Below, piece by piece: positions 1 to 6,352 of a stretch of 9,811 nucleotides of DNA. The stretch's first letter is position 1, and each line of letters starts with the position of its first letter. The notes beneath the pieces were generated by a model. That model saw nothing but the letters and a program-made list of their open reading frames with translations. It had not been told where the DNA came from and did no database searches. The translations under genes and the position numbers were made by a program. This DNA is from Flavobacteriia bacterium (GTDB lineage Bacteria; Bacteroidota; Bacteroidia; Flavobacteriales_D; Crocinitomicaceae), in assembly GCA_009923965.1 (NCBI GenBank), contig RFSL01000024.1, forward strand, positions 1-9,811. Direction: 5' to 3'.

Positions 1-179
1 GAATAACAGAAATTACAATTGATACATTTCGTTCTAATGGTCTATTATCTAACAATCAACTTGTTAAGGTATTAGGAAGAGGAACACTAAATTCTAAAGT
101 AACAATTAGCGCACATGGGTTTTCTGCAGCTGCAATTACTGCAATCGAAGCTCAAGGTGGTATATGTTCAAAAATCTAA
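1..179 (+). CDS. rplO: 50S ribosomal protein L15 (uL15), 3' end only
   Basis: The reading frame is open from base 3 and stops with TAA at 177-179, giving the last 58 residues of a protein cut by the window edge. The segment VKVLGRGTLNSKVTISAHGF followed by SAAAITAIEAQGG is the conserved C-terminal part of uL15, a large-subunit protein that binds 23S rRNA late in assembly. In most bacteria rplO lies directly before secY at the end of the spc operon, and that order is seen here with a 20-base gap. The start codon is outside the window. Identification rests on the conserved tail and the gene order. Confidence 0.93.
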   Translation, partial: ITEITIDTFRSNGLLSNNQLVKVLGRGTLNSKVTISAHGFSAAAITAIEAQGGICSKI

Positions 180-199
180 CTACCTTTGCACCCCACTAA

Positions 200-1537
200 A
201 TGAAAAGACTAATACAAAACATACGGAATATTTGGAAAGTAGAAGAATTACGAAAAAGAATTCTTCTTACTTTAGGATTGATTCTTGCCTACAGAATTGG
301 TTCTTTCATTATTATTCCAGGTGTTAATTATGCTGCTTTAACTACAAAAGCAAGCGAGCAAAACACATTAGAAACTTTGTTGTCACTATTTTCTGGAGGT
401 GGATTTACAAATGCATCAATTATGGCGCTTGGAATCATGCCTTACATTAGTGCTTCGATTATCATGCAACTTCTTTCAATGGCTGTTCCAGCAGTTCAAA
501 AAATGCAAAATGAAGGTGAATCAGGAAGGAAACAGATTAATAATTATACAAGGATATTAACGATAATTATTTGTGCATTACAAGCCCCTAGCTATTTATC
601 TCTTTATGTTGCACAAAAAGGAGCAATGCCAGTCGATGCATCAACTTTTTGGTGGACGCAGACAATTCTATTGTTAGTTGCAGGCTCAATGTTTGCAGTT
701 TGGCTTGGTGAAAGAATAACAGAAAAAGGAATTGGAAATGGTATTTCATTGCTAATTACTGTTGGAATCTTGTCACGCCTTCCTGGAGCATTTTTTGCGG
801 AATTTGGTAAATCAATGGAAGCGGGTAATTTAATAAAATTAGTTATTGAAGTAGTAGCATTCATGCTTGTAGTTTTAGTGACTATCTTAATCGTTCAAGG
901 GGTTAGAAGAATTCCTTTAAACACAGCAAAAAGAATTGTAGGAAACAAAAGTGTAGATGATAAAAGCGCTAGAAGTTATTTGCCAATTAAAGTTAATGCT
1001 AGTGGTGTGATGCCAATTATATTTGCTCAGGCAATAATGACAATTCCAGTTATGATTTTTGCTAGTTCTTCTGATCAGAGTGGTTTCTTGCAAAGAACCT
1101 TAGGCGATGTATACGGATTGAGCTACAATTTATTATTGTGTGTATTAATTATAGTATTCACTTATTTTTATACTGCCATTATGATTAATCCAAATAAAAT
1201 TGCGGATGACTTGAAAAAAAGTGGTGGATTTATTCCTGGAGTTCGCCCCGGAGAAGAAACTGCTGAACATGTAGATACTGTTGTTTCAAGAATTACGTTT
1301 CCCGGTTCATTATTTCTTGCACTAATTGCTGTACTACCTGCAATTGCAAAATTAGCTGGAATCAATGATGGGTTTGCAATGTTTTTTGGAGGAACTTCGA
1401 TATTAATTATGGTTGGTGTTGTTCTAGATACCCTGCAGCAAATAGAAACATACCAATTAAACCGTCACATGGATAGCTTAATGGAAGGAACACGAGTGAG
1501 AGGAAGAAGAGAACCAAACGAATTATCCGGATTTTAA
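200..1537 (+). CDS. secY: Protein translocase subunit SecY
   Basis: This is the channel-forming subunit of the SecYEG translocon in the inner membrane, which passes unfolded proteins from SecA or the ribosome. The 445 residues are the usual length and contain about ten hydrophobic segments. The N-terminal IWKVEELRKRILLTLGLILA leads into TM1. A glycine-rich plug-like region (about 64-69, SGGGFT) precedes the TM2 signature LGIMPYISASIIMQLL (78-92). The cytoplasmic loop motif GVRPGEETAEHVD carries Arg349, which I equate with the SecA-critical Arg357 of E. coli. The C-terminal signature around GTSILIMVGVVLDTLQQIE is also present. The ATG at 200 matches the usual family start MKxxIQ. The gene sits between rplO and infA, and its stop is only 3 bases before the infA ATG, so coupled expression is likely. 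Confidence 0.98.
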   Translation: MKRLIQNIRNIWKVEELRKRILLTLGLILAYRIGSFIIIPGVNYAALTTKASEQNTLETLLSLFSGGGFTNASIMALGIMPYISASIIMQLLSMAVPAVQKMQNEGESGRKQINNYTRILTIIICALQAPSYLSLYVAQKGAMPVDASTFWWTQTILLLVAGSMFAVWLGERITEKGIGNGISLLITVGILSRLPGAFFAEFGKSMEAGNLIKLVIEVVAFMLVVLVTILIVQGVRRIPLNTAKRIVGNKSVDDKSARSYLPIKVNASGVMPIIFAQAIMTIPVMIFASSSDQSGFLQRTLGDVYGLSYNLLLCVLIIVFTYFYTAIMINPNKIADDLKKSGGFIPGVRPGEETAEHVDTVVSRITFPGSLFLALIAVLPAIAKLAGINDGFAMFFGGTSILIMVGVVLDTLQQIETYQLNRHMDSLMEGTRVRGRREPNELSGF

Positions 1538-1540
1538 AAA

Positions 1541-1759
1541 ATGGCTAAACAGGCATCAATAGAACAAGATGGGGTTATACTAGAAGCTTTGCCAAATGCA
1601 ATGTTTCGAGTAGAACTAGAAAACGGACATGTTCTAACTGCTCACATATCAGGTAAAATGAGAATGTTTTATATAAAAATATTACCAGGAGATCGAGTTA
1701 AATTAGAACTTTCTCCTTATGATTTAACAAAAGGAAGAATATCTTTTAGATATAAATAG
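1541..1759 (+). CDS. infA: Translation initiation factor IF-1
   Basis: The 72-residue product is exactly the usual IF-1 length and is a single S1/OB-fold domain. The protein binds the 30S A site during initiation and helps IF-2 and IF-3 select the initiator tRNA. Visible signatures are the opening MAKQASIEQDGVILEALPNA, the core VELENGHVLTAHISGKMRM, and the ending DLTKGRISFRYK. The start ATG lies 3 bases after the secY stop and is preceded only by an A run, not a Shine-Dalgarno sequence. The order secY-infA-rpmJ-rpsM is the common arrangement in Bacteroidota and Firmicutes. Confidence 0.98.
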   Translation: MAKQASIEQDGVILEALPNAMFRVELENGHVLTAHISGKMRMFYIKILPGDRVKLELSPYDLTKGRISFRYK

Positions 1760-1774
1760 TTTAATAAGAAAGAA

Positions 1775-1891
1775 ATGAAAGTAAGAGCATCAGTAAAAAA
1801 GAGATCAGTGGATTGTAAAATCGTTAAGCGTAAAGGAAGAGTTTACGTAATTAACAAAAAGAATCCAAAATTAAAACAACGTCAAGGTTAA
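1775..1891 (+). CDS. rpmJ: 50S ribosomal protein L36 (bL36), zinc-free (C-) form
   Basis: A 38-codon gene with ATG at 1775 and TAA at 1889-1891 encodes a protein beginning MKVRASVKKRSVDCKIVKRK and ending with the family tail NPKLKQRQG. bL36 is the smallest large-subunit protein and binds 23S rRNA. The zinc-binding form has three Cys and one His. Here only Cys14 remains: position 11 is Ser, the third Cys region reads INKKNP, and the His position is Leu. This is therefore the C- paralogue type, which does not need zinc. It lies 15 bases after infA and 10 before rpsM. An A/G-rich stretch (AAGAAAGAA) directly precedes the start. Confidence 0.97.
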   Translation: MKVRASVKKRSVDCKIVKRKGRVYVINKKNPKLKQRQG

Positions 1892-1901
1892 TTAAAAAAA
1901 T

Positions 1902-2276
1902 ATGGCACGTATCGCAGGTATAGATTTACCAAAAAACAAAAGAGGAGTAATAGGTTTAACCTACATATTTGGGATTGGAAGAAGTACTTCTAAAAAAATC
2001 CTTAATACAAATGGTATTGATGAAAGTATTAAAGTTCAAGAATGGAACGATGATCAATTATCAGCAATCAGAAACTCTGTCAATGAATTTAAAACTGAAG
2101 GTCAACTTCGCTCTGAAGTTCAATTAAATATTAAAAGATTAATGGATATTGGCTGTACAAGAGGAATTCGCCACAGATCTGGACTTCCATTAAGAGGTCA
2201 AAGAACCAAGAATAACTCAAGAACAAGAAAAGGTAAGAGAAAAACAGTTGCAAACAAGAAAAAAGCAACTAAATAA
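1902..2276 (+). CDS. rpsM: 30S ribosomal protein S13 (uS13)
   Basis: The 124-residue protein matches uS13, which sits in the head of the small subunit and forms bridges to the large subunit; its tail reaches toward the P-site tRNA. The N-terminus MARIAGIDLPKNKR is the family signature, followed by the helical H2TH region (LTYIFGIGRSTSKKIL). The second signature, RGIRHRSGLPLRGQRTKNN, covers residues 88-106. The tail (107-124) is very basic, as expected for rRNA and tRNA contact. It is the first gene of the classical alpha operon and precedes rpsK by 12 bases. Confidence 0.98.
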   Translation: MARIAGIDLPKNKRGVIGLTYIFGIGRSTSKKILNTNGIDESIKVQEWNDDQLSAIRNSVNEFKTEGQLRSEVQLNIKRLMDIGCTRGIRHRSGLPLRGQRTKNNSRTRKGKRKTVANKKKATK

Positions 2277-2288
2277 TTAACAATTATT

Positions 2289-2675
2289 ATGGCAAAAGCA
2301 AATCAAAAAAAGAAGAAAAACGTTAAGATTGATGCGGCTGGTGAAGCGCATATTCAAGCGAGTTTCAACAACATTATTATTTCACTAACAAATAATAGTG
2401 GTCAAGTTATTTCCTGGTCTTCAGCCGGAAAAATGGGTTTTAAGGGTTCTAAAAAGAATACGCCTTATGCTGCCCAAATAGCTGCTGAAGATGCAGCAAA
2501 AGAAGCACATGATTTTGGCCTAAGAAGAGTTAAAGTATATGTAAAAGGTCCTGGAGCAGGAAGAGAATCTGCTATTCGATCATTGAATAATACGGGGATT
2601 GAAGTAACGGAAATAATAGATGTTACACCGCTTCCGCACAACGGATGTCGCCCACCTAAAAGAAGAAGAGTTTAA
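2289..2675 (+). CDS. rpsK: 30S ribosomal protein S11 (uS11)
   Basis: The 128-residue product is uS11, a platform protein of the small subunit that helps form the site where mRNA and E-site tRNA lie. A short lysine-rich N-terminus (about 1-13) precedes the conserved core IQASFNNIIISLTNNSGQVI, then the AAEDAAKEAHDFGLRRVKVY region, the VKGPGAGRESAIRSL loop, and the C-terminal signature TPLPHNGCRPPKRRRV. The length is normal. The start lies 12 bases after rpsM, preceded by AT-rich sequence without a Shine-Dalgarno motif. It is followed by the only long gap (71 bases) inside the ribosomal operon, which holds a predicted hairpin. Confidence 0.98.
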   Translation: MAKANQKKKKNVKIDAAGEAHIQASFNNIIISLTNNSGQVISWSSAGKMGFKGSKKNTPYAAQIAAEDAAKEAHDFGLRRVKVYVKGPGAGRESAIRSLNNTGIEVTEIIDVTPLPHNGCRPPKRRRV

Positions 2676-2689
2676 ATAGTAATAACCAA

Positions 2690-2730
2690 GGGACAAAATC
2701 ATCGAAGGAATGCCTTAATTCATGATTCCC
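2690..2730 (+). promoter_or_regulatory. Candidate S4-type leader hairpin in the rpsK-rpsD gap
   Basis: The 71-base gap before rpsD contains nested complementary segments seen directly in the sequence. GGG (2690-2692) pairs with CCC (2728-2730), AATCAT (2697-2702) with ATGATT (2722-2727), and AAGG (2705-2708) with CCTT (2713-2716) around an AATG tetraloop. ACAA (2693-2696) is bulged and there is an asymmetric internal loop at 2703-2704/2717-2721. The structure ends 16 bases before the rpsD ATG, leaving an unpaired A-rich initiation region. S4 is a known translational autoregulator in E. coli and Bacillus. A leader controlling rpsD, and perhaps rpoA and rplQ, is an inference. There is no U-run, so control of translation fits better than termination. 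Confidence 0.55.
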
Positions 2731-2746
2731 GACTAAATACAAAAAT

Positions 2747-3355
2747 ATGGCAAGATATACAGGTCCAAAGACCAAAATTGCTCGAAGATTTCGAGATCCT
2801 ATCTTTGGTGCAGATAAAGCACTTGATAGAAGAAACTATGGCCCAGGCCAACATGGTCCTTCCAAAAAAAGAGGAGGAAAACAATCAGAATATGCAATTC
2901 AATTAGGTGAAAAGCAAAAAGCAAAGTACACTTATGGAATTTTAGAGCGTCAATTCTCTAACATGTTCGAAAAAGCTTCAGCAATGAAAGGTATTACAGG
3001 TGAAAACTTATTGCAATTATGTGAAGCTCGTGTAGATAATACTGTATTTCGTCTTGGAATAGCTCCAACTCGAAGTGGTGCTAGACAATTGGTATCTCAT
3101 CGTCATATAACTATAAATGGTGATGTTGTTAACATTCCTTCTTATACATTGCGCCCTGGTGACGTAGTTGGGGTAAGGGAAAAATCTAAATCCTTAGAAG
3201 CAATAGCTAATTCTTTAAGCTCAAATACTAAAAAATACGATTGGTTGGATTGGGACAACTCAGCTATGGCTGGCAAATTATTAAATTTACCCTCAAGAGA
3301 AATGATCCCTGAAAACATCAAGGAACAACTAATCGTCGAATTATACTCTAAATAA
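2747..3355 (+). CDS. rpsD: 30S ribosomal protein S4 (uS4), zinc-free form
   Basis: The 202-residue protein is uS4, a primary 16S rRNA binder that starts small-subunit assembly, lies near the mRNA entry channel, and in several bacteria represses its own mRNA. The N-terminus MARYTGPKTKIARRFRDPIF and the YGPGQHG motif (31-37) are family signatures. The RNA-binding S4 domain spans about 91-150 (LCEARVDNTVFRLGIAPTRS, then GARQLVSHRHITINGD). The four N-terminal zinc cysteines found in some S4 proteins are absent, so this is the C- type. It is preceded by a predicted structured leader and followed after 10 bases by rpoA. Length and start are normal. Confidence 0.98.
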   Translation: MARYTGPKTKIARRFRDPIFGADKALDRRNYGPGQHGPSKKRGGKQSEYAIQLGEKQKAKYTYGILERQFSNMFEKASAMKGITGENLLQLCEARVDNTVFRLGIAPTRSGARQLVSHRHITINGDVVNIPSYTLRPGDVVGVREKSKSLEAIANSLSSNTKKYDWLDWDNSAMAGKLLNLPSREMIPENIKEQLIVELYSK

Positions 3356-3365
3356 AATAACAAAA

Positions 3366-4358
3366 ATGGCAATATTGGATTTTCAAAAACCAGATAAGGT
3401 AATCATGATTAACTCCGATGAGTTCAACGGAGAATTTGAATTCCGCCCACTTGAACCAGGATATGGTATCACAGTTGGTAACTCTTTAAGAAGAATTTTG
3501 CTTTCCTCACTAGAGGGATTTGCAATTGCTTCGATAAAAATACAAGGTGTAGATCACGAGTTTACAACATTGAAAGGTGTTGTTGAAGATGTAACTGAAA
3601 TCGTTTTAAACTTGAAACAAGTACGTTTCAAAAGACAGATTGAAGGAACTGACTCAGAAACTGTATTTATATCTGTTGGTGGTCAGACTAAATTAACTGC
3701 TGGTGATATTGGAAAACACACTAGTGCTTTTCAAGTTCTAAATCCAGATTTAGTGATTTGCAACATGGAGTCATCAGTTAAGATCGAAATTGAATTAACA
3801 ATTGTTAAAGGACGTGGTTATGTTCCTGCAGAGGAGAATAAATCATCTAACGCAGCTTTTGGAACAATTTTTATCGATTCAATTTTTACACCAATTGTAA
3901 ATGTTCAATATACAGTTGAAAACTTTCGTGTAGAACAAAAAACTGATTACGAAAAATTAATTTTTAACATCAAAACGGATGGATCTGTTCATCCAAAAGA
4001 AGCACTTAAAGATGCTGCTAAGATTCTTATTCATCACTTTATGTTGTTTTCTGATGAGCGAATTACATTAGATAGCGAAATTAAAGCTGAATCAGAGGAA
4101 TTTGATGAAACATCATTACACATGCGTCAATTACTTAAAACAAAGTTAGTAGATATGGATTTATCTGTAAGAGCTTTGAATTGTTTAAAGGCGGCTGATG
4201 TTGAAACTTTAGGAGATCTAGTATCAATCGCTAAATCTGACTTACTAAAATTCAGAAACTTTGGAAAGAAATCTTTAACAGAATTAGAAGATTTAGTTGA
4301 CAATAAAAATTTGGTGTTCGGAATGAATGTCGCAAAATATAAATTAGATAAAGATTAA
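3366..4358 (+). CDS. rpoA: DNA-directed RNA polymerase subunit alpha
   Basis: Alpha dimerises to nucleate RNA polymerase assembly and contacts UP elements and activators. The 330 residues show both domains. The N-terminal domain (about 1-230) has the dimerisation signature EPGYGITVGNSLRRILLSSL and GYVPAEEN. The C-terminal domain (about 255-325) has LSVRALNCLKAADVETLGDL and RNFGKKSLTELEDL. Arg269 corresponds to E. coli Arg265, the main minor-groove DNA contact, and the nearby Asn is also kept, so DNA binding by the C-terminal domain should be intact. The acidic stretch ESEEFDE forms the interdomain linker. It lies 10 bases after rpsD and 10 before rplQ, the standard alpha-operon order. Confidence 0.98.
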   Translation: MAILDFQKPDKVIMINSDEFNGEFEFRPLEPGYGITVGNSLRRILLSSLEGFAIASIKIQGVDHEFTTLKGVVEDVTEIVLNLKQVRFKRQIEGTDSETVFISVGGQTKLTAGDIGKHTSAFQVLNPDLVICNMESSVKIEIELTIVKGRGYVPAEENKSSNAAFGTIFIDSIFTPIVNVQYTVENFRVEQKTDYEKLIFNIKTDGSVHPKEALKDAAKILIHHFMLFSDERITLDSEIKAESEEFDETSLHMRQLLKTKLVDMDLSVRALNCLKAADVETLGDLVSIAKSDLLKFRNFGKKSLTELEDLVDNKNLVFGMNVAKYKLDKD

Positions 4359-4368
4359 GATTTGAATC

Positions 4369-5142
4369 ATGAGACACGGTAATAAAGTAAACCACTTAGG
4401 AAGAAAAACAGGACATTTAAAAGCAATGCTTTCTAATATGGCTTGTTCTCTTTTGGAACATAAAAGAATCACCACGACATTGGCGAAAGCTAAATCACTT
4501 CGTGTTTTTGTCGAGCCTATCTTGACAAAATCAAAAAATGATACAACGCATTCAAGACGTTTGGTTTTTTCTCATCTGCAAAACAAGGAAGTTGTAACTG
4601 AACTATTCAGAGACATCGCTCTTAAAATTGCAACTCGAAATGGAGGATATACACGAATCATTCGTACAGGCTTTCGTTTAGGAGATAATGCTGAAATGTG
4701 TATTATCGAACTTGTTGACTACAACGAAATCTATACAAACGAAAAAGCTAAGAAAACAACACGTCGATCTAGAAGAGGTGGTGGAGCAACAACTCCATCT
4801 GTTTCTGGTGAAACAGATGTTGAAGATGTAATTTCTGATGAAGCAGTTGCTGAAGAAACAATTGTTGAAGATACAGTTGATGATGAAGCAGTTGCTGAAG
4901 AAACAATTGTTGAAGATACAGTTGATGATGAAGCAGTTGCTGAAGACACAATTGTTGAAGAAGTAGTAGCTGAAGAAGCAGTTACTGAAGAAGTAGTTGT
5001 TGAAGAAGTAGTAGCTGAAGAAGTAGTTGTTGAAGAAGAAGTTTTTGAAGAAGCAGTTTCTGAAGAACCAGGTATTGAAGAAACAAGCCCTGAAACACCA
5101 GCTGAAGATTCAACTGAAGAAGAAAAGAAAGAAGAAAACTAA
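4369..5142 (+). CDS. rplQ: 50S ribosomal protein L17 (bL17) with long acidic repeat tail
   Basis: Residues 1-122 are a normal bL17 core: MRHGNKVNHLGRKTGHLKAM, RITTTLAKAKSLR, and the GGYTRIIRTGFRLGDNAEMC signature near 92-111. bL17 binds 23S rRNA near the polypeptide exit tunnel. The protein is 257 residues, about twice the 127 of E. coli L17. After a basic linker (KAKKTTRRSRRGGG, 126-139) comes a highly acidic tail: 47 of residues 152-257 are Asp/Glu and only two are basic. Residues 152-241 read as 18 pentapeptide units of the form [DE][DE]xxx, often EEVVA or DEAVA. C-terminal extensions on L17 occur in Bacteroidota, but the role of this one is unknown. It is the last gene before an intrinsic terminator. 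Confidence 0.96.
   Translation: MRHGNKVNHLGRKTGHLKAMLSNMACSLLEHKRITTTLAKAKSLRVFVEPILTKSKNDTTHSRRLVFSHLQNKEVVTELFRDIALKIATRNGGYTRIIRTGFRLGDNAEMCIIELVDYNEIYTNEKAKKTTRRSRRGGGATTPSVSGETDVEDVISDEAVAEETIVEDTVDDEAVAEETIVEDTVDDEAVAEDTIVEEVVAEEAVTEEVVVEEVVAEEVVVEEEVFEEAVSEEPGIEETSPETPAEDSTEEEKKEEN
4822..5091 (+). repeat. In-frame 15-base repeat array coding acidic pentapeptides of L17
   Basis: Eighteen consecutive 15-base units encode pentads beginning with two acidic residues: EDVIS, DEAVA, EETIV, EDTVD, DEAVA, EETIV, EDTVD, DEAVA, EDTIV, EEVVA, EEAVT, EEVVV, EEVVA, EEVVV, EEEVF, EEAVS, EEPGI, EETSP. The period holds without a frame slip across 270 bases, and GAAGAA is the recurring codon pair. The last two units are worn. 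The array probably grew by in-frame duplication, so copy number may vary between strains. Confidence 0.9.
4837..4959 (+). repeat. 45-base tandem repeat inside rplQ (two perfect copies plus partial third)
   Basis: Copy 1 (4837-4881) and copy 2 (4882-4926) are identical at all 45 bases and encode DEAVAEETIVEDTVD twice. A third copy (4927-4959) matches for 11 codons apart from one GAA to GAC change, then diverges. Identity at third codon positions indicates recent duplication or gene conversion of three pentad units as a block, rather than selection on the protein alone. Confidence 0.95.
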
Positions 5143-5163
5143 CATATTTCAAAAATTGTTAAT

Positions 5164-5193
5164 AAAAAGGTAGCCTTATAGCTGCCTTTTTTT
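5164..5193 (+). terminator. Intrinsic terminator after rplQ
   Basis: AAAAAGGTAGC (5164-5174) pairs with GCTGCCTTTTT (5181-5191) with one T-G wobble, leaving a six-base loop CTTATA. The T run continues to 5193. The stem begins 21 bases after the rplQ stop, so it closes the spc/alpha superoperon and separates it from carA. The flanking A run may also make it partly active in the opposite direction, but no minus-strand gene abuts it. Confidence 0.92.
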
Positions 5194-5225
5194 GTTTCCC
5201 GTAATTTTTATTGAATCATAGTTCC

Positions 5226-5233
5226 TAATTTTG
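5226..5233 (+). promoter_or_regulatory. Putative -7 box of a Bacteroidota promoter for carA
   Basis: TAATTTTG fits the Bacteroidota -7 consensus TAnnTTTG and lies between the rplQ terminator and the carA ATG at 5247. No convincing TTTG -33 element is seen at the usual distance; only a T run at 5205-5209 is near. Transcription would begin roughly 6-10 bases before the start codon, giving a very short leader. A promoter is expected here because a strong terminator precedes carA. Confidence 0.45.
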
Positions 5234-5246
5234 TATAAAATTCTAA

Positions 5247-6350
5247 ATGAAAAAAAATCATCCTGCAGTTCTACTTTTAGAAGATGGAACTTTTTTTGAA
5301 GGTCTAGCAATTGGAAAAATTGGTACAACTGGCGGAGAAATTGCTTTTAATACAGGAATGACTGGATACCAAGAAGTTTTTACAGATCCCTCCTACCTTG
5401 GGCAAATTTTAATAATGACTACTTCACATATTGGAAACTACGGAGTTCATAAGGAAGAAATAGAATCTGAATCCATTAAAATTGCTGGACTTGTCACAAA
5501 AAAATTCTCTCAAGGCTTTTCGCGACCTTCAGGTGAATCTTCGCTACAAGAACTTATGGAGATAAGTGAAACTGTGGGGATATCAGATATCGATACTCGA
5601 TCCTTGGTGAGACACATTAGAAATAAAGGTGCGATGAATGCAATTATTTCATCAGAAGAAACGGACATCAAAAAACTTTCTTTAAAATTAAAAGAAATTC
5701 CATCTATGGCGGGCTTAGAATTGTCTTCGCGTGTATCAACTAAAAAAGCCTACGACTTCAGCTTGGATAATCCACTATACAAAGTAGCATTACTTGATCT
5801 TGGAGTTAAAAAAAATATCATTAGATGCTTGGCGGAGCGGGGTTGCCATGTTCGTGTTTTTCCTATGAATACCAGTATTAGTGAACTTGAAGCTTTTAAA
5901 CCAGATGGCTATATGCTTTCAAATGGACCTGGAGATCCTTCAGTTATGAATTCTTCCGTTGAATTGGTTAAAGAAATCGTAGCAACTAAAAAACCAATTT
6001 TTGGAATTTGTCTAGGACATCAAATTCTTGGATTAAGTCAAGGTTTAAAAACAGAAAAAATGTTCAATGGACATAGGGGAATTAACCATCCAATTAAAAA
6101 TTTAAAAACTGGTAAAGGAGAAATAACTTCTCAAAATCATGGATTTGTAATCTCAAAAGAAAGCATTGCAACTCAAACAAATATAAAAGTAACTCACATG
6201 CACTTAAACGATGATACAATCGCCGGGATTGAACTAACTGACAAACCAGTTTTTTCTGTGCAATATCATCCTGAAGCATCAGCTGGACCTCATGACTCAC
6301 GTTATTTATTCGATCAATTTATTGAGAATATCGCTTCTTCTAAAAACTAA
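5247..6350 (+). CDS. carA: Carbamoyl-phosphate synthase small (glutaminase) subunit
   Basis: CarA hydrolyses glutamine and passes ammonia to CarB, which makes carbamoyl phosphate for pyrimidine and arginine synthesis in the cytoplasm. The 367-residue length is normal. The N-terminal CPSase small-chain domain has LEDGTFFEG, GEIAFNTGMTGYQEVFTDPS and DIDTRSLVRHIRNKGAMNA. The class I glutamine amidotransferase domain (about 180-362) has SNGPGDP and the nucleophile elbow GICLGHQ with Cys255. It is completed by the catalytic pair His341 and Glu343 in QYHPEASAGPHDS. Glutaminase activity should therefore be intact. No carB is in this window, so the large subunit is encoded elsewhere. The gene follows the rplQ terminator and is 2 bases from eno, suggesting cotranscription. 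Confidence 0.97.
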   Translation: MKKNHPAVLLLEDGTFFEGLAIGKIGTTGGEIAFNTGMTGYQEVFTDPSYLGQILIMTTSHIGNYGVHKEEIESESIKIAGLVTKKFSQGFSRPSGESSLQELMEISETVGISDIDTRSLVRHIRNKGAMNAIISSEETDIKKLSLKLKEIPSMAGLELSSRVSTKKAYDFSLDNPLYKVALLDLGVKKNIIRCLAERGCHVRVFPMNTSISELEAFKPDGYMLSNGPGDPSVMNSSVELVKEIVATKKPIFGICLGHQILGLSQGLKTEKMFNGHRGINHPIKNLKTGKGEITSQNHGFVISKESIATQTNIKVTHMHLNDDTIAGIELTDKPVFSVQYHPEASAGPHDSRYLFDQFIENIASSKN

Positions 6351-6352
6351 TT

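Noticed and set aside
115..327. A 70-codon plus-strand frame across the rplO-secY junction
   Set aside because: It lies out of frame with both strongly conserved genes and has no recognisable protein features.
2710..2736. Tiny frames ATG-CCT-TAA (2710) and ATG-ATT-CCC-GAC-TAA (2722) in the rpsD leader, as a possible leader peptide
   Set aside because: They are three and five codons long including the stop, show no regulatory codon run, and their bases are explained by the stem pairing.
4731..4951. Two long minus-strand open frames of low-complexity Ser/Thr or Leu/Gln residues opposite the rplQ tail
   Set aside because: They are mirror images of the 15-base repeat array, which lacks stops in several frames. 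Their composition follows from the repeat and no promoter or start context supports them.
5164..5193. A structured L17 downstream element beyond a simple terminator
   Set aside because: Only one stem with a T run is seen; an ordinary intrinsic terminator explains it fully.
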